This document shows, in pieces, positions 40,832-48,510 of a DNA stretch of 52,117 nucleotides (position 1 is the first letter of the stretch; each line of letters starts with the position of its first letter). The notes below the pieces were generated by a model that worked only from the letters and a program-made list of their open reading frames with translations, was not told where the DNA came from and did no database searches. This DNA comes from Proteobacteria bacterium SG_bin9 (GTDB taxonomy: Bacteria; Pseudomonadota; Alphaproteobacteria; Rhizobiales; Xanthobacteraceae), in NCBI GenBank assembly GCA_002083525.1, contig LWDM01000058.1, forward strand, positions 1-52,117. Direction: 5' to 3'. The translations under genes and the position numbers were made by a program.

Positions 40832-41932
40832 TCAGGCGGCCGCGGTCGCAACGACGCGCGCCAGCAGCACTTCTCTTCGCGCCAGCGAGCTCTTCGTTTT
40901 CAGCGTCGCTGCGATTTGCTGCAGGCCGCCGGTCTCGAATGCGGCAAAGATCGTATCGTGCACATAGCTCTTGCGGCAGATCGCCGGCGTGTTCGAGAGT
41001 TCGTTGGCAGCCGCACGTACAGCATCCATCACTTGCCGGCGGCGGCCGCGTTCGCTCTGCGCCGGTTCGATACGTGACAGGATTTCAAGCGCCGCCGCCG
41101 AGGCAACGAGCGTGCGGAAATCCTTCAGCGAAATCGAAATCCCAGCGATATCGCGCAGGAAGTTGTTCACCTGCGTCGTCGACACATTGCGCACGACGCC
41201 GTTGTTGTCGCGGTACTGGAACATGCGCTTGCCCGGCACATCGCGCAGCACTTGCAGCGCATGCAGCAGCCGCGGCGCCTTGCAGGTCTTGCTGATGTCC
41301 TTGCCGCCCTTGCCGCGGAACGTCAGCGTCACGCTGCGATCGTCGAGCGTGACGTTCGATTTCAGCAGCGTCGTTGCGCCACGGGTGCCGTTCATGCGCG
41401 CGTAGGATTCGTTGCCGGGACGGATCGCGGTCTTCGAGATCAGCTCGATCACTGCCGCCAGCGCGAAATCGCGGGTCGGTTCGTTGCCGGACAGATACTT
41501 TGCGACGTTGCGGCGGATGCGCGGCAGCGCGCCGACGAGTTCGCTGAGGCGATGCGCCTTGCGCGTCTCGCGTACCTTCTCCCAATCGGCGTGATAGCGG
41601 TACTGCAGACGCCCAGCGGCGTCGCGGCCCACCGCTTGCAGATGCAGCGAGGGATCGGATGCATAGAGCACGTCGCGATAGGCCGGCGGCACGGCGAGCG
41701 CGTGGAAACGGCGCACAGTCGATGCGTGGCGGACCAGCGAACCGTTCGGACGGACGAAGGAATAGCCGCGGCCACGGCGAACCCGGCGGATGGTCAGTTG
41801 GTGCGGCGCGCCCAGCGTCAGGCCGAGTTCCCGCGCCAGCCCCTCGACCGAGGGCCCGGTGGTTTCGGGCATGGAAACTGCGATATCGGCCGCAATCGCT
41901 TCCGCCGCAGCAAAATTCTGTTGGTCCATCAT
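40832..41932 (-). CDS. Type IB DNA topoisomerase
   Basis: 366 residues, as in bacterial (poxvirus-like) TopIB. N-terminal: RRGRGYSFVRPNGSLV, PPAYRDVLYASDPSLHLQAVGRDAAGRLQYRYHADWEKVRE. Catalytic domain: the Arg in AIRPGNESYARMNGTRGATTL, the Lys-rich FRGKGGKDISKTCK, the second Arg in LKDFRTLVASAAALEIL and the nucleophile Tyr323 in ICRKSYVHDTI. The usual His near the second Arg is not obvious in DFRTLVAS. It relaxes supercoils through a 3'-phosphotyrosine intermediate. Not essential; commonly found in Bradyrhizobium relatives. Confidence 0.93.
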   Translation of the reverse strand: MMDQQNFAAAEAIAADIAVSMPETTGPSVEGLARELGLTLGAPHQLTIRRVRRGRGYSFVRPNGSLVRHASTVRRFHALAVPPAYRDVLYASDPSLHLQAVGRDAAGRLQYRYHADWEKVRETRKAHRLSELVGALPRIRRNVAKYLSGNEPTRDFALAAVIELISKTAIRPGNESYARMNGTRGATTLLKSNVTLDDRSVTLTFRGKGGKDISKTCKAPRLLHALQVLRDVPGKRMFQYRDNNGVVRNVSTTQVNNFLRDIAGISISLKDFRTLVASAAALEILSRIEPAQSERGRRRQVMDAVRAAANELSNTPAICRKSYVHDTIFAAFETGGLQQIAATLKTKSSLARREVLLARVVATAAA

Positions 41933-42122
41933 TGGCTTACGCCGCCTACGCCTGACCCTGAGAACGGCAAGCCCGCCCGGTTGGTTCCGGACGTGGCCGC
42001 GAGGGGGCCATTTAGGGGGTCGGCGGCGGTTTAGCTACCCCAAATCCGCAGAGCGGGTTAACGGCGGGCTGCCGGAATTCGGGAGTTAAAGCCGAAATGC
42101 AACCAGAAGGACCCACGAACCA

Positions 42123-42641
42123 TCACAGCGTGTGGCCCTTTTTGCGCATTTCCTCGATGAGGCGCGCCTTCATATCCTCGGTTGCCGCTTTTCCCCACGC
42201 CTGCCCGAGAGCCATCGACTGTGTGGCGATCTGCGGCGTCTTCTGCAGCATGCGTACGCCCGCGGGCGACCTGTAGAAGGCAGTGATTGCCTTGAGGTCC
42301 TCGACTGAAAACTGGCTCGCATAGATTTTCGCGATGCCTTCCGACGCCTCCGGCAGCCGCTCCATAAAGGTCGCCGTCATCATTGGCATGAGCGCGTCGA
42401 GATCGCGGGCAGCCTCCGGTTTTAGCTGGCTGACGAGTGGCTTCAGAGCGTTCATCAAGATGGGAAACATCGCCTTGAACTGCTCGGCCATGTTCATGGT
42501 CTTCACGAGCTCGGTTGCCGCCGCCAGCGACTCCGGCGTTGGGGGAGCCGCCTGCGGGGGAGCGGTCTGCGCGAAAGCCGCCCGGGCGAGAAAGAGAAAC
42601 GAAATCAAAGACAGCCGAACGGCGTACCGCAGCATGGGCAT
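42123..42641 (-). CDS. Exported DUF2059 family protein
   Basis: 172 residues from the ATG at 42641 (a second ATG at 42635 is equally possible). A signal peptide MPMLRYAVRLSLISFLFLARAAFAQ is followed by a Pro/Ala-rich linker and the DUF2059 core, FSVEDLKAITAFYRSPAGVRMLQKTPQIATQSMALGQAW, after a helical region AATELVKTMNMAEQFKAMFPILMNALKP. Periplasmic; function unknown. It is downstream of the topoisomerase start region on the same strand order and divergent to acs. Confidence 0.85.
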   Translation of the reverse strand: MPMLRYAVRLSLISFLFLARAAFAQTAPPQAAPPTPESLAAATELVKTMNMAEQFKAMFPILMNALKPLVSQLKPEAARDLDALMPMMTATFMERLPEASEGIAKIYASQFSVEDLKAITAFYRSPAGVRMLQKTPQIATQSMALGQAWGKAATEDMKARLIEEMRKKGHTL

Positions 42642-42754
42642 CCCCACGAGATATGATCGGGTTTCTGGCCCTCGAAGGATATCATACGCCAGCAAGACGC
42701 CGCCGGACCGGAGCCTTCAATTTCGCGGCAGACAAAAGTCCTAGTCATTTCGTC

Positions 42755-42784
42755 TTGTCGCATTTGCGAGCGGCGTCGCATAAT
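42755..42784 (+). promoter_or_regulatory. Candidate sigma-70 promoter of acs
   Basis: TTGTCG at 42755-42760 and CATAAT at 42779-42784 are 18 bases apart, about 63 bases before the acs start. Read by eye, without experimental support. Confidence 0.4.
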
Positions 42785-42846
42785 TGTCCCAACAACAAAA
42801 TACCGCCGGCCGCAGCAAGCGCCGGTTCGTTCTGGTGGAGGAAGAC

Positions 42847-44799
42847 ATGTCCGAGAAAATTTATGACGTCACGGCTGATTGGGCGAAGCGCGCCTTCGTC
42901 GATCAGGCCAAGTACAAGGACATGTACGCCCGTTCGATCAAGGACCCGAACGCGTTCTGGGCCGAGCACGGCAAGCGCGTCGACTGGATCAAGCCCTTCA
43001 CCAAGGTCGAGAACGTCTCCTACGCGCCGGGCAACATCTCCATCAAATGGTTCGAGGACGGCGTTCTCAACGTCGCGCACAACTGCGTCGACCGCCATCT
43101 CGCCAAACGTGCCGACCAGACCGCGATCATCTGGGAAGGCGACGATCCGTCCGAATCCAAGAAGATCACCTATCGCGAACTGCACGACGAAGTCTGCCGG
43201 ATGGCCAACATCCTGCGGCTGCGCAACGTCAAGAAGGGCGACCGCGTCACCATCTACATGCCGATGATTCCGGAAGCGGCTTACGCCATGCTGGCCTGCG
43301 CGCGCATCGGCGCGATTCATTCGGTCGTGTTCGGCGGCTTCTCGCCGGACTCGCTCGCCCAGCGTTTGACCGACTGCGAATCGCGCGTCGTCATCACGGC
43401 CGACGAAGGCCTGCGCGGCGGCAAGAAGGTGCCGCTGAAAGTTAACGTCGATGCGGCGATCGCCAAGGTCGGCAACGTCGATCATGTGATCGTCGTCAAG
43501 CGCACCGGCGGCAAGGTCGACATGAACCCGGTTCGCGACGTCTGGTATCACGAAGCCGCCGCCATGGTGACGAGCGAGTGCCCGGTGGAGCACATGAACG
43601 CGGAAGATCCGCTGTTCATTCTCTATACGTCAGGCTCGACCGGTAAACCCAAGGGCGTGCTGCACACCACCGGCGGTTATCTCGTCTATGCGTCGATGAC
43701 GCATCAGTACGTGTTTGATTATCACGAGGGCGACATCTACTGGTGCACCGCCGACGTGGGCTGGGTCACCGGCCACAGCTATATTCTCTACGGACCGCTC
43801 GCGAACGGCGCGACCACGCTGATGTTCGAAGGCGTGCCGAACTACCCGAGCAACTCGCGCTTCTGGGAAGTCATCGACAAGCATCAGGTCAACACGTTCT
43901 ACACCGCGCCGACCGCGATCCGTGCGCTGATGCAGGGCGGCGACGCACCGGTGAAGAAGACCTCGCGCAAATCGCTGCGCCTGCTCGGCTCGGTCGGCGA
44001 GCCGATCAATCCCGAAGCGTGGGAGTGGTACTATCACGTGGTCGGCGACAGCCGCTGCCCGATCGTCGACACGTGGTGGCAAACGGAAACCGGCGGCATT
44101 CTGATCACGCCGCTTCCCGGCGCCATTAAGCTGAAGCCCGGCTCAGCAACGCAGCCGTTCTTCGGCGTGGTACCCGAGATCGTCGACGCCGAAGGCAAGG
44201 TGCTCGACGGCGCGTGCACCGGCAACCTCTGCATATCGAAGTCCTGGCCGGGCCAGATGCGCACGGTCTACGGCGACCACAAACGCTTCGAGGAGACCTA
44301 CTTCTCGACCTACAAGAACAAGTACTTCACCGGCGACGGCTGTCGCCGCGACGAGGACGGCTACTACTGGATCACCGGCCGCGTTGACGACGTTATCAAC
44401 GTCTCCGGACACCGCATGGGCACCGCCGAAGTCGAGAGTTCGCTGGTTGCACACGAGAAGGTGTCGGAAGCAGCGGTCGTCGGCTATCCGCACGACATCA
44501 AGGGCCAGGGCATCTACGCCTATGTCACGCTGATGACGGGCGCGCAGCCGACAGACGATCTTCGCAAGGAATTGATCGCATGGGTGCGCAAGGACATCGG
44601 CCCGATCGCATCGCCCGATCTGATTCAGTTCGCTCCGGGCTTGCCGAAAACCCGTTCCGGAAAGATCATGCGCCGCATCCTGCGCAAGATCGCCGAGGAC
44701 GATCCGTCCAGCCTCGGCGATACGTCGACACTGGCCGATCCGGCTGTGGTCGACGATCTGGTCAACAATCGCCAGAACAAGCGCGGCAAGAGCGCATAA
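42847..44799 (+). CDS. acs: Acetyl-CoA synthetase
   Basis: 650 residues from the ATG at 42847 with GGAGGAAG ahead, the usual Acs length. Motifs: YTSGSTGKPKGVLHTTGGYLVY (P-loop), WCTADVGWVTGHSYILYGPL, YTAPTAIRALM, DTWWQTETGG, and the C-terminal LPKTRSGKIMRRILRKIA containing the catalytic Lys606 that is inactivated by acetylation in homologs. The enzyme activates acetate through acetyl-AMP to acetyl-CoA. It is preceded by a promoter-like sequence and followed by a hairpin and the Kelch gene. Confidence 0.97.
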   Translation: MSEKIYDVTADWAKRAFVDQAKYKDMYARSIKDPNAFWAEHGKRVDWIKPFTKVENVSYAPGNISIKWFEDGVLNVAHNCVDRHLAKRADQTAIIWEGDDPSESKKITYRELHDEVCRMANILRLRNVKKGDRVTIYMPMIPEAAYAMLACARIGAIHSVVFGGFSPDSLAQRLTDCESRVVITADEGLRGGKKVPLKVNVDAAIAKVGNVDHVIVVKRTGGKVDMNPVRDVWYHEAAAMVTSECPVEHMNAEDPLFILYTSGSTGKPKGVLHTTGGYLVYASMTHQYVFDYHEGDIYWCTADVGWVTGHSYILYGPLANGATTLMFEGVPNYPSNSRFWEVIDKHQVNTFYTAPTAIRALMQGGDAPVKKTSRKSLRLLGSVGEPINPEAWEWYYHVVGDSRCPIVDTWWQTETGGILITPLPGAIKLKPGSATQPFFGVVPEIVDAEGKVLDGACTGNLCISKSWPGQMRTVYGDHKRFEETYFSTYKNKYFTGDGCRRDEDGYYWITGRVDDVINVSGHRMGTAEVESSLVAHEKVSEAAVVGYPHDIKGQGIYAYVTLMTGAQPTDDLRKELIAWVRKDIGPIASPDLIQFAPGLPKTRSGKIMRRILRKIAEDDPSSLGDTSTLADPAVVDDLVNNRQNKRGKSA

Positions 44800-44810
44800 C
44801 AAGACGCCGG

Positions 44811-44841
44811 CTCCATTGCCTGGTGTCGCCGGGCAATGGAG
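44811..44841 (+). promoter_or_regulatory. Hairpin covering the ribosome site of the Kelch gene
   Basis: CTCCATTGCC at 44811-44820 pairs perfectly with GGCAATGGAG at 44832-44841 around an 11-base loop. The 3' arm contains the GGAG ribosome site for the ATG at 44848. With no T-run, it may control translation more than transcription. Confidence 0.6.
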
Positions 44842-44847
44842 TGGCCG

Positions 44848-45984
44848 ATGACCGATCTGCTCAATCGACGCCGACTGAACCGCCGAACATTTATCGCTTC
44901 GACTGCGGCGGCTGTCGCTGCACCCGCGATCGCGCGCGCGCAAACCAATCTGCCGGAAGCGCCATCCTCGCCCGATCACTATCATCGCCTGCAAGGCGGC
45001 GTGCCGCATCACATCACGCCCGAGCAGGAATCGCAGCGCGTCTATGACAGTCCCGCCCCTCGGGGACCGCAGGGTCGATGGGAAGCACGCGCCGCCATGC
45101 CGCTGCCGCGCAGCGAGATGGCGTGGGCCACCGCCTGGGGCGATCGCATGTACATCGTCGGCGGTTACGGCGAGGGCCGCGTCGATCGCACCTACAATCA
45201 CATCTTCGATGCGCCATCAGGAAAATGGCTCAACGGCGCGCCGCTGCCGCGCGGCGCCAATCACGTCTCAGTGGTTGCGGATCAAGGACGCGTCTACGCA
45301 CTCGGCGGTTTTCTGCAGCAAAACACCGCGCCGGACAGCAATGCCTATTTCTACGATATCGCCTCTGACAAATGGGAAACCATCGCGCCATTGCCGCGGC
45401 CGCGCGGCGCGGGCGCCGCTGTCGTTCTTAACGGGCTTGTGCACCTCATCGGCGGCGCAGGAGCTCCAGCGAACGAACGCGCCAGCGTCGGCTGGCATGA
45501 GGTCTACGATCCGAAGACCGACAAGTGGGAGATTCGCAAAGCACTGCCCGGCGCCCGCGATCACGTCGGTTGCGTCGCGCATGACGGGCTGATCCATGTG
45601 ATCGGCGGCCGCTTCAACACCTTTGAGTACAACACCGACCTGCATCACGTTTACATTCCCGAACGCAATACGTGGGAAACGCGCGCGCCGTTGCCGACCA
45701 CGCGCTCAGGCCACGGTCTCGTTGTTTATCGCGATCGGCTGTTCGCCATGGGCGGCGAGTCCGGCGTGAACCGCGATGGCAAACTGCAGCAGGGCAAGGT
45801 GTACGGGCAGATGGAGAGCTACAACGCCGCGACCGACACCTGGCAGAGCCACGCGCCGATGCTAACGCCGCGGCACGCGGTCGGCGCGACGGTGATCGGC
45901 GACTGGATTTACGTCGCCGGCGGCGGCGCCGTGCTCGGCGGTTCCGTGCAATCGGCGATCCACGAGGCCTTCACGCTGGGCTAA
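44848..45984 (+). CDS. Tat-exported Kelch-repeat protein
   Basis: 378 residues from the ATG at 44848. The signal LNRRRLNRRTFIASTAAAVAAPAIARAQ has a twin-arginine motif. The mature part contains about six Kelch blades of roughly 48 residues with the double Gly before a strand (YIVGGYGEG, YALGGFLQQ, HLIGGAGAP, HVIGGRFNT, FAMGGESGV, YVAGGGAVL) and W-x-x-x-x-PLP endings. It should fold as a periplasmic six-bladed beta-propeller. Related proteins are binding or sialate-modifying modules; the role here is unknown. It is 48 bases after acs. Confidence 0.88.
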   Translation: MTDLLNRRRLNRRTFIASTAAAVAAPAIARAQTNLPEAPSSPDHYHRLQGGVPHHITPEQESQRVYDSPAPRGPQGRWEARAAMPLPRSEMAWATAWGDRMYIVGGYGEGRVDRTYNHIFDAPSGKWLNGAPLPRGANHVSVVADQGRVYALGGFLQQNTAPDSNAYFYDIASDKWETIAPLPRPRGAGAAVVLNGLVHLIGGAGAPANERASVGWHEVYDPKTDKWEIRKALPGARDHVGCVAHDGLIHVIGGRFNTFEYNTDLHHVYIPERNTWETRAPLPTTRSGHGLVVYRDRLFAMGGESGVNRDGKLQQGKVYGQMESYNAATDTWQSHAPMLTPRHAVGATVIGDWIYVAGGGAVLGGSVQSAIHEAFTLG

Positions 45985-46000
45985 GCCGGCACGCGCCAGG

Positions 46001-46013
46001 TTGTGAGCGGAGA
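46001..46013 (+). repeat. 13-bp direct repeat, left copy
   Basis: TTGTGAGCGGAGA. An identical copy lies at 46655-46667, so the two bracket the AT-richer gene at 46078-46632. Both are preceded within about 15 bases by GCGCCA. Confidence 0.7.
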
Positions 46014-46077
46014 ACGGACCAAACATTGGTCCAAATCCGCGACGACACTCAGCGAAAGATTTGCTTCGGAGTTGCTG

Positions 46078-46632
46078 ATGCGCCGACGTTCTTTCCTTGC
46101 AGGCAGCGCTGCAGTCGTCGTTTCGTTAGCAAGCGGAGCTGCTTACGCTTGCCGGGTAAATGCTCCCCTCCGACTTGAGGACATCCGATATGCAGATGTG
46201 GTCGTGATCGGGCGCGTGAGCAATTACCGGATTGTTCGAGACGTCGAGTTTCGCCGAAAGATGCTGGCTAGTCCAAATCTTTCACCAATGCTGCGCGAAT
46301 TGTATGAGAATCCAAAAAAGGGCATCCTAAGCGACAATGCGCACTTCGACATTCAAGTCGATGAGGTGCTGGCCGGCACAGCGCCAACCAATCTTTCGGC
46401 GATTTGGGATAACTCGACTTTCGGAGAGCCGGAGACGATGGCCGCAGGGCCATACCTGATCGCTTTGCTAAGATGGCCACCCGTTCGTGACCCAATTGGC
46501 ACCACCCAGACGAGCTCTGAACCAACTTCTATGATGGTTTTGCAAGCACCGTGTGCTCCTCCGTTTATGTTCGATAGTTCGAGCGAGTTGGCCCAAAAGA
46601 CTCGAGTGATTTTGAGGGCTGGGAAACAATAA
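46078..46632 (+). CDS. Hypothetical exported protein, AT-richer than its neighbours
   Basis: 184 residues from an ATG with GGAG eight bases ahead. The N-terminus MRRRSFLAGSAAVVVSLASG ends at a likely cleavage before AYACRV and has a Tat-like RRRSFL. The mature part has a VVVIGRVSNYRIVRD strand and FDIQVDEVLAGT, reminiscent of small beta-barrel exported proteins, but I recognise no family. Codons such as AAT, TTG, CTA and ATT are much more frequent than in flanking genes, and a 13-bp direct repeat flanks it, so it may have been acquired. Confidence 0.65.
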   Translation: MRRRSFLAGSAAVVVSLASGAAYACRVNAPLRLEDIRYADVVVIGRVSNYRIVRDVEFRRKMLASPNLSPMLRELYENPKKGILSDNAHFDIQVDEVLAGTAPTNLSAIWDNSTFGEPETMAAGPYLIALLRWPPVRDPIGTTQTSSEPTSMMVLQAPCAPPFMFDSSSELAQKTRVILRAGKQ

Positions 46633-46654
46633 GAGCGCGTGCGCCATCGCGCGC

Positions 46655-46667
46655 TTGTGAGCGGAGA
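46655..46667 (+). repeat. 13-bp direct repeat, right copy
   Basis: TTGTGAGCGGAGA, identical to 46001-46013. It lies 22 bases after the stop codon of the AT-richer exported gene, next to a short GC hairpin (AGCGCG...CGCGCT) at about 46633-46654. Confidence 0.7.
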
Positions 46668-46851
46668 GCAGCTCGCCGGGTCAGATTACCGGCGAGTGTT
46701 GTTTCCAGGTTATTTACTTTACCGCCAACTTTTCCTTTGAATGCCTTCGCTTTCGCCCGTCCTGGCATGGCTGGAAACCAGCCGGTCAGGCACTTCACCT
46801 AGTATTCATGATGAAGTTTTCGTTGCTTTCGGCGTATTTGGAGTTCCAGTG

Positions 46852-47364
46852 ATGGTTGCGTTGAGACAAGCGTTGGTCGCGGTTGCGTTTGGAGCCGGAA
46901 TTCTGGCGGCGACGGCGGCGACAGCCGCCCCCCAGGTGGTTCCGTTCCGCAACGGCTATTATCCCGGCACGATCATCGTGAAGACGAACGAGCGGCGGCT
47001 TTATCTTGTCGTCGATCAGGGCGTCGCGGTCCGCTATCCGGTCGGCGTCGGCCGCGCCGGCAAGCAGTGGTCAGGCACCGCGCGCATCGACGGCAAGTAT
47101 CGCAATCCGGCCTGGGCGCCGCCAGCGGACGTCAAGCGCGACAACCCGAACCTGCCGAACGTGATTCCCGGCGGCTCCCCGCACAATCCGATGGGCGTTG
47201 CCGCGATGACGCTGACCGGCGGTGAATACGCCATCCACGGCACCAACAAGCCGAGCTCGATCGGCGGTTACGTGTCGTACGGCTGCATCCGTATGTACAA
47301 CCAGGACATCGCCGATCTCTACGAACGCGTCTCGGTCGGTACGCCGGTTGTTGTCACGCGCTGA
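46852..47364 (+). CDS. L,D-transpeptidase (YkuD) family protein
   Basis: 170 residues from the ATG at 46852, with GGAG about eight bases ahead; a longer frame begins at 46741. A signal peptide (ALVAVAFGAGILAATAATAA) is followed by the YkuD domain: TIIVKTNERRLYLVVDQGVAVRYPVGVGRAGKQWSG, then HGTNKPSSIGGYVSYGCIRM. The catalytic Cys145 is present; the His of the usual S-H-G-C-I-R motif is Tyr (SYGCIR), while the upstream His in the HGT segment is kept. It makes or edits 3-3 peptidoglycan links or anchors proteins to the wall. Confidence 0.88.
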   Translation: MVALRQALVAVAFGAGILAATAATAAPQVVPFRNGYYPGTIIVKTNERRLYLVVDQGVAVRYPVGVGRAGKQWSGTARIDGKYRNPAWAPPADVKRDNPNLPNVIPGGSPHNPMGVAAMTLTGGEYAIHGTNKPSSIGGYVSYGCIRMYNQDIADLYERVSVGTPVVVTR

Positions 47365-47381
47365 TCAACTTTCCCGAATTG

Positions 47382-47410
47382 AAAAAGCCGCGCTCTGGCG
47401 CGGCTTTTTT
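47382..47410. terminator. Terminator between L,D-transpeptidase and nuclease-like genes
   Basis: AAAAAGCCGCGC-TCTG-GCGCGGCTTTTTT: a 7-bp GC core flanked by A and T runs, symmetrical enough to stop transcription from both sides of the two convergent genes. Confidence 0.9.
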
Positions 47411-47414
47411 GTTT

Positions 47415-47981
47415 TCACCAGAGGGGGCCGGAACACCAGCCGCTGCGACGGCCGCCTTGATACGTGCGCACGTGACCGGCCTTCAGCAACGCAGCCGACA
47501 CGTTCGGCGTCCGCTTCGTGCCTGCGTCCGCAACCACGCGTCCGGAATATTTGTCAGGACCGATGTTGTAGATGGCAACGTCGCCGTCTTCGAGGAGCTT
47601 GCGCAACGCCACTGTCGCCGCATCCGCGAGCCGGCTTTCCTCAGCGCACGACGCTTTGAGTTCGGGCGCATCGATGCCGCGCAAGCGCACGCGCGTCATC
47701 AGGTCGAGGCCCGGCCACAGATGCACCCGCGCCTCGAACGTATCGCCGTCGATGGTGCGGATCACATCCACCGGATGACGCACGGACGGATTGCCGGCAC
47801 GCTGCCAGATGATCTCGCTGTCCCGCGCATAGGGAGACTCGACCTCAACGGGCTTTTTCCAGGGCTGCCAGCCGCGTCCGTTCAGCAGGACGCCCGCCGC
47901 AACGCCGAGCACGAAGACCCACGGCAGCACGGCGGCTACACGGCCGCGCCAGGGCGAGCTGATACGGGGAGTTAGGAACAT
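47415..47981 (-). CDS. Thermonuclease (SNase-fold) family protein
   Basis: 188 residues. An N-terminal membrane anchor or signal (VAAVLPWVFVLGVAAGVLL) is followed by an OB-fold nuclease domain: VDVIRTIDGDTFEARV, TRVRLRGIDAPELKASCAEESRLADAATVALRKLL, DKYSGRVVADAGTKR. The Arg and Asp residues that bind calcium and the catalytic R-x-R-G-I-D-A-P-E motif are kept. It is probably a membrane-tethered or secreted nuclease of the Bradyrhizobium type. The end overlaps nothing but abuts the terminator. Confidence 0.88.
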   Translation of the reverse strand: MFLTPRISSPWRGRVAAVLPWVFVLGVAAGVLLNGRGWQPWKKPVEVESPYARDSEIIWQRAGNPSVRHPVDVIRTIDGDTFEARVHLWPGLDLMTRVRLRGIDAPELKASCAEESRLADAATVALRKLLEDGDVAIYNIGPDKYSGRVVADAGTKRTPNVSAALLKAGHVRTYQGGRRSGWCSGPLW

Positions 47982-48078
47982 AAGCCTAGACTAGGATGAG
48001 TCGCCGGTCCCTCGCAAGCACAATCTGGGATTGCATCGAGAAAGTTTGCAGCCCAGGATGCCGCCACGACCCGCCTCG

Positions 48079-48315
48079 TCAAAAGTCCGATGCGATCCCG
48101 TTTTTCTCCCAGTCGCCATACCGGGTCGGCTCGGGACCTTTCGGTCCCTGATATTCCTTTGGCCGTGCGGCTTCCTCGGCCCGCGCCGCCGCACGCCGGG
48201 CTTCCGCCTCGGCCAGCGCCCGTTCGGCCGCCGGCGACAGCGGCCGTTTGCCACCAGTCTGCGCGCCCGCGGGCGCGGACGCCGCATCCGCATTTGCCGT
48301 TGGAGTTTTCGTCAT
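48079..48315 (-). CDS. DUF1674 protein (succinate dehydrogenase assembly factor 4-like)
   Basis: 78 residues from the ATG at 48315. The C-terminus holds the DUF1674 signature: KEYQGPKGPEPTRYGDWEKNGIASDF. The N-terminal half is Ala/Glu-rich, helical and probably disordered. The mitochondrial member, Sdh8/SDHAF4, assists loading of FAD onto the flavoprotein subunit of succinate dehydrogenase; the bacterial role is assumed to be similar. It is divergent from rsmB. Confidence 0.88.
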   Translation of the reverse strand: MTKTPTANADAASAPAGAQTGGKRPLSPAAERALAEAEARRAAARAEEAARPKEYQGPKGPEPTRYGDWEKNGIASDF

Positions 48316-48467
48316 GGCGCTTGATCTCTTGATCACGGCAACGCGCAAGGTTGTCCTGTGCGCATCGCGCTATGCTTGATGAGTATCACTCATCACCATC
48401 GATCCATATATAGACGGGAATTTGTCGGTGCAGATCGGGTTTCACAGTGGCGGAAGAAAAAGTTTCG

Positions 48468-48491
48468 TCCGGATTTCTGAACTGATCCGGA
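48468..48491. promoter_or_regulatory. Inverted repeat upstream of rsmB
   Basis: TCCGGAT and ATCCGGA are perfect complements ten bases apart, 20 to 43 bases before the rsmB start. Operator or leader hairpin; nothing distinguishes them here. Confidence 0.3.
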
Positions 48492-48510
48492 TTCCGAACG
48501 TATCGTCATC

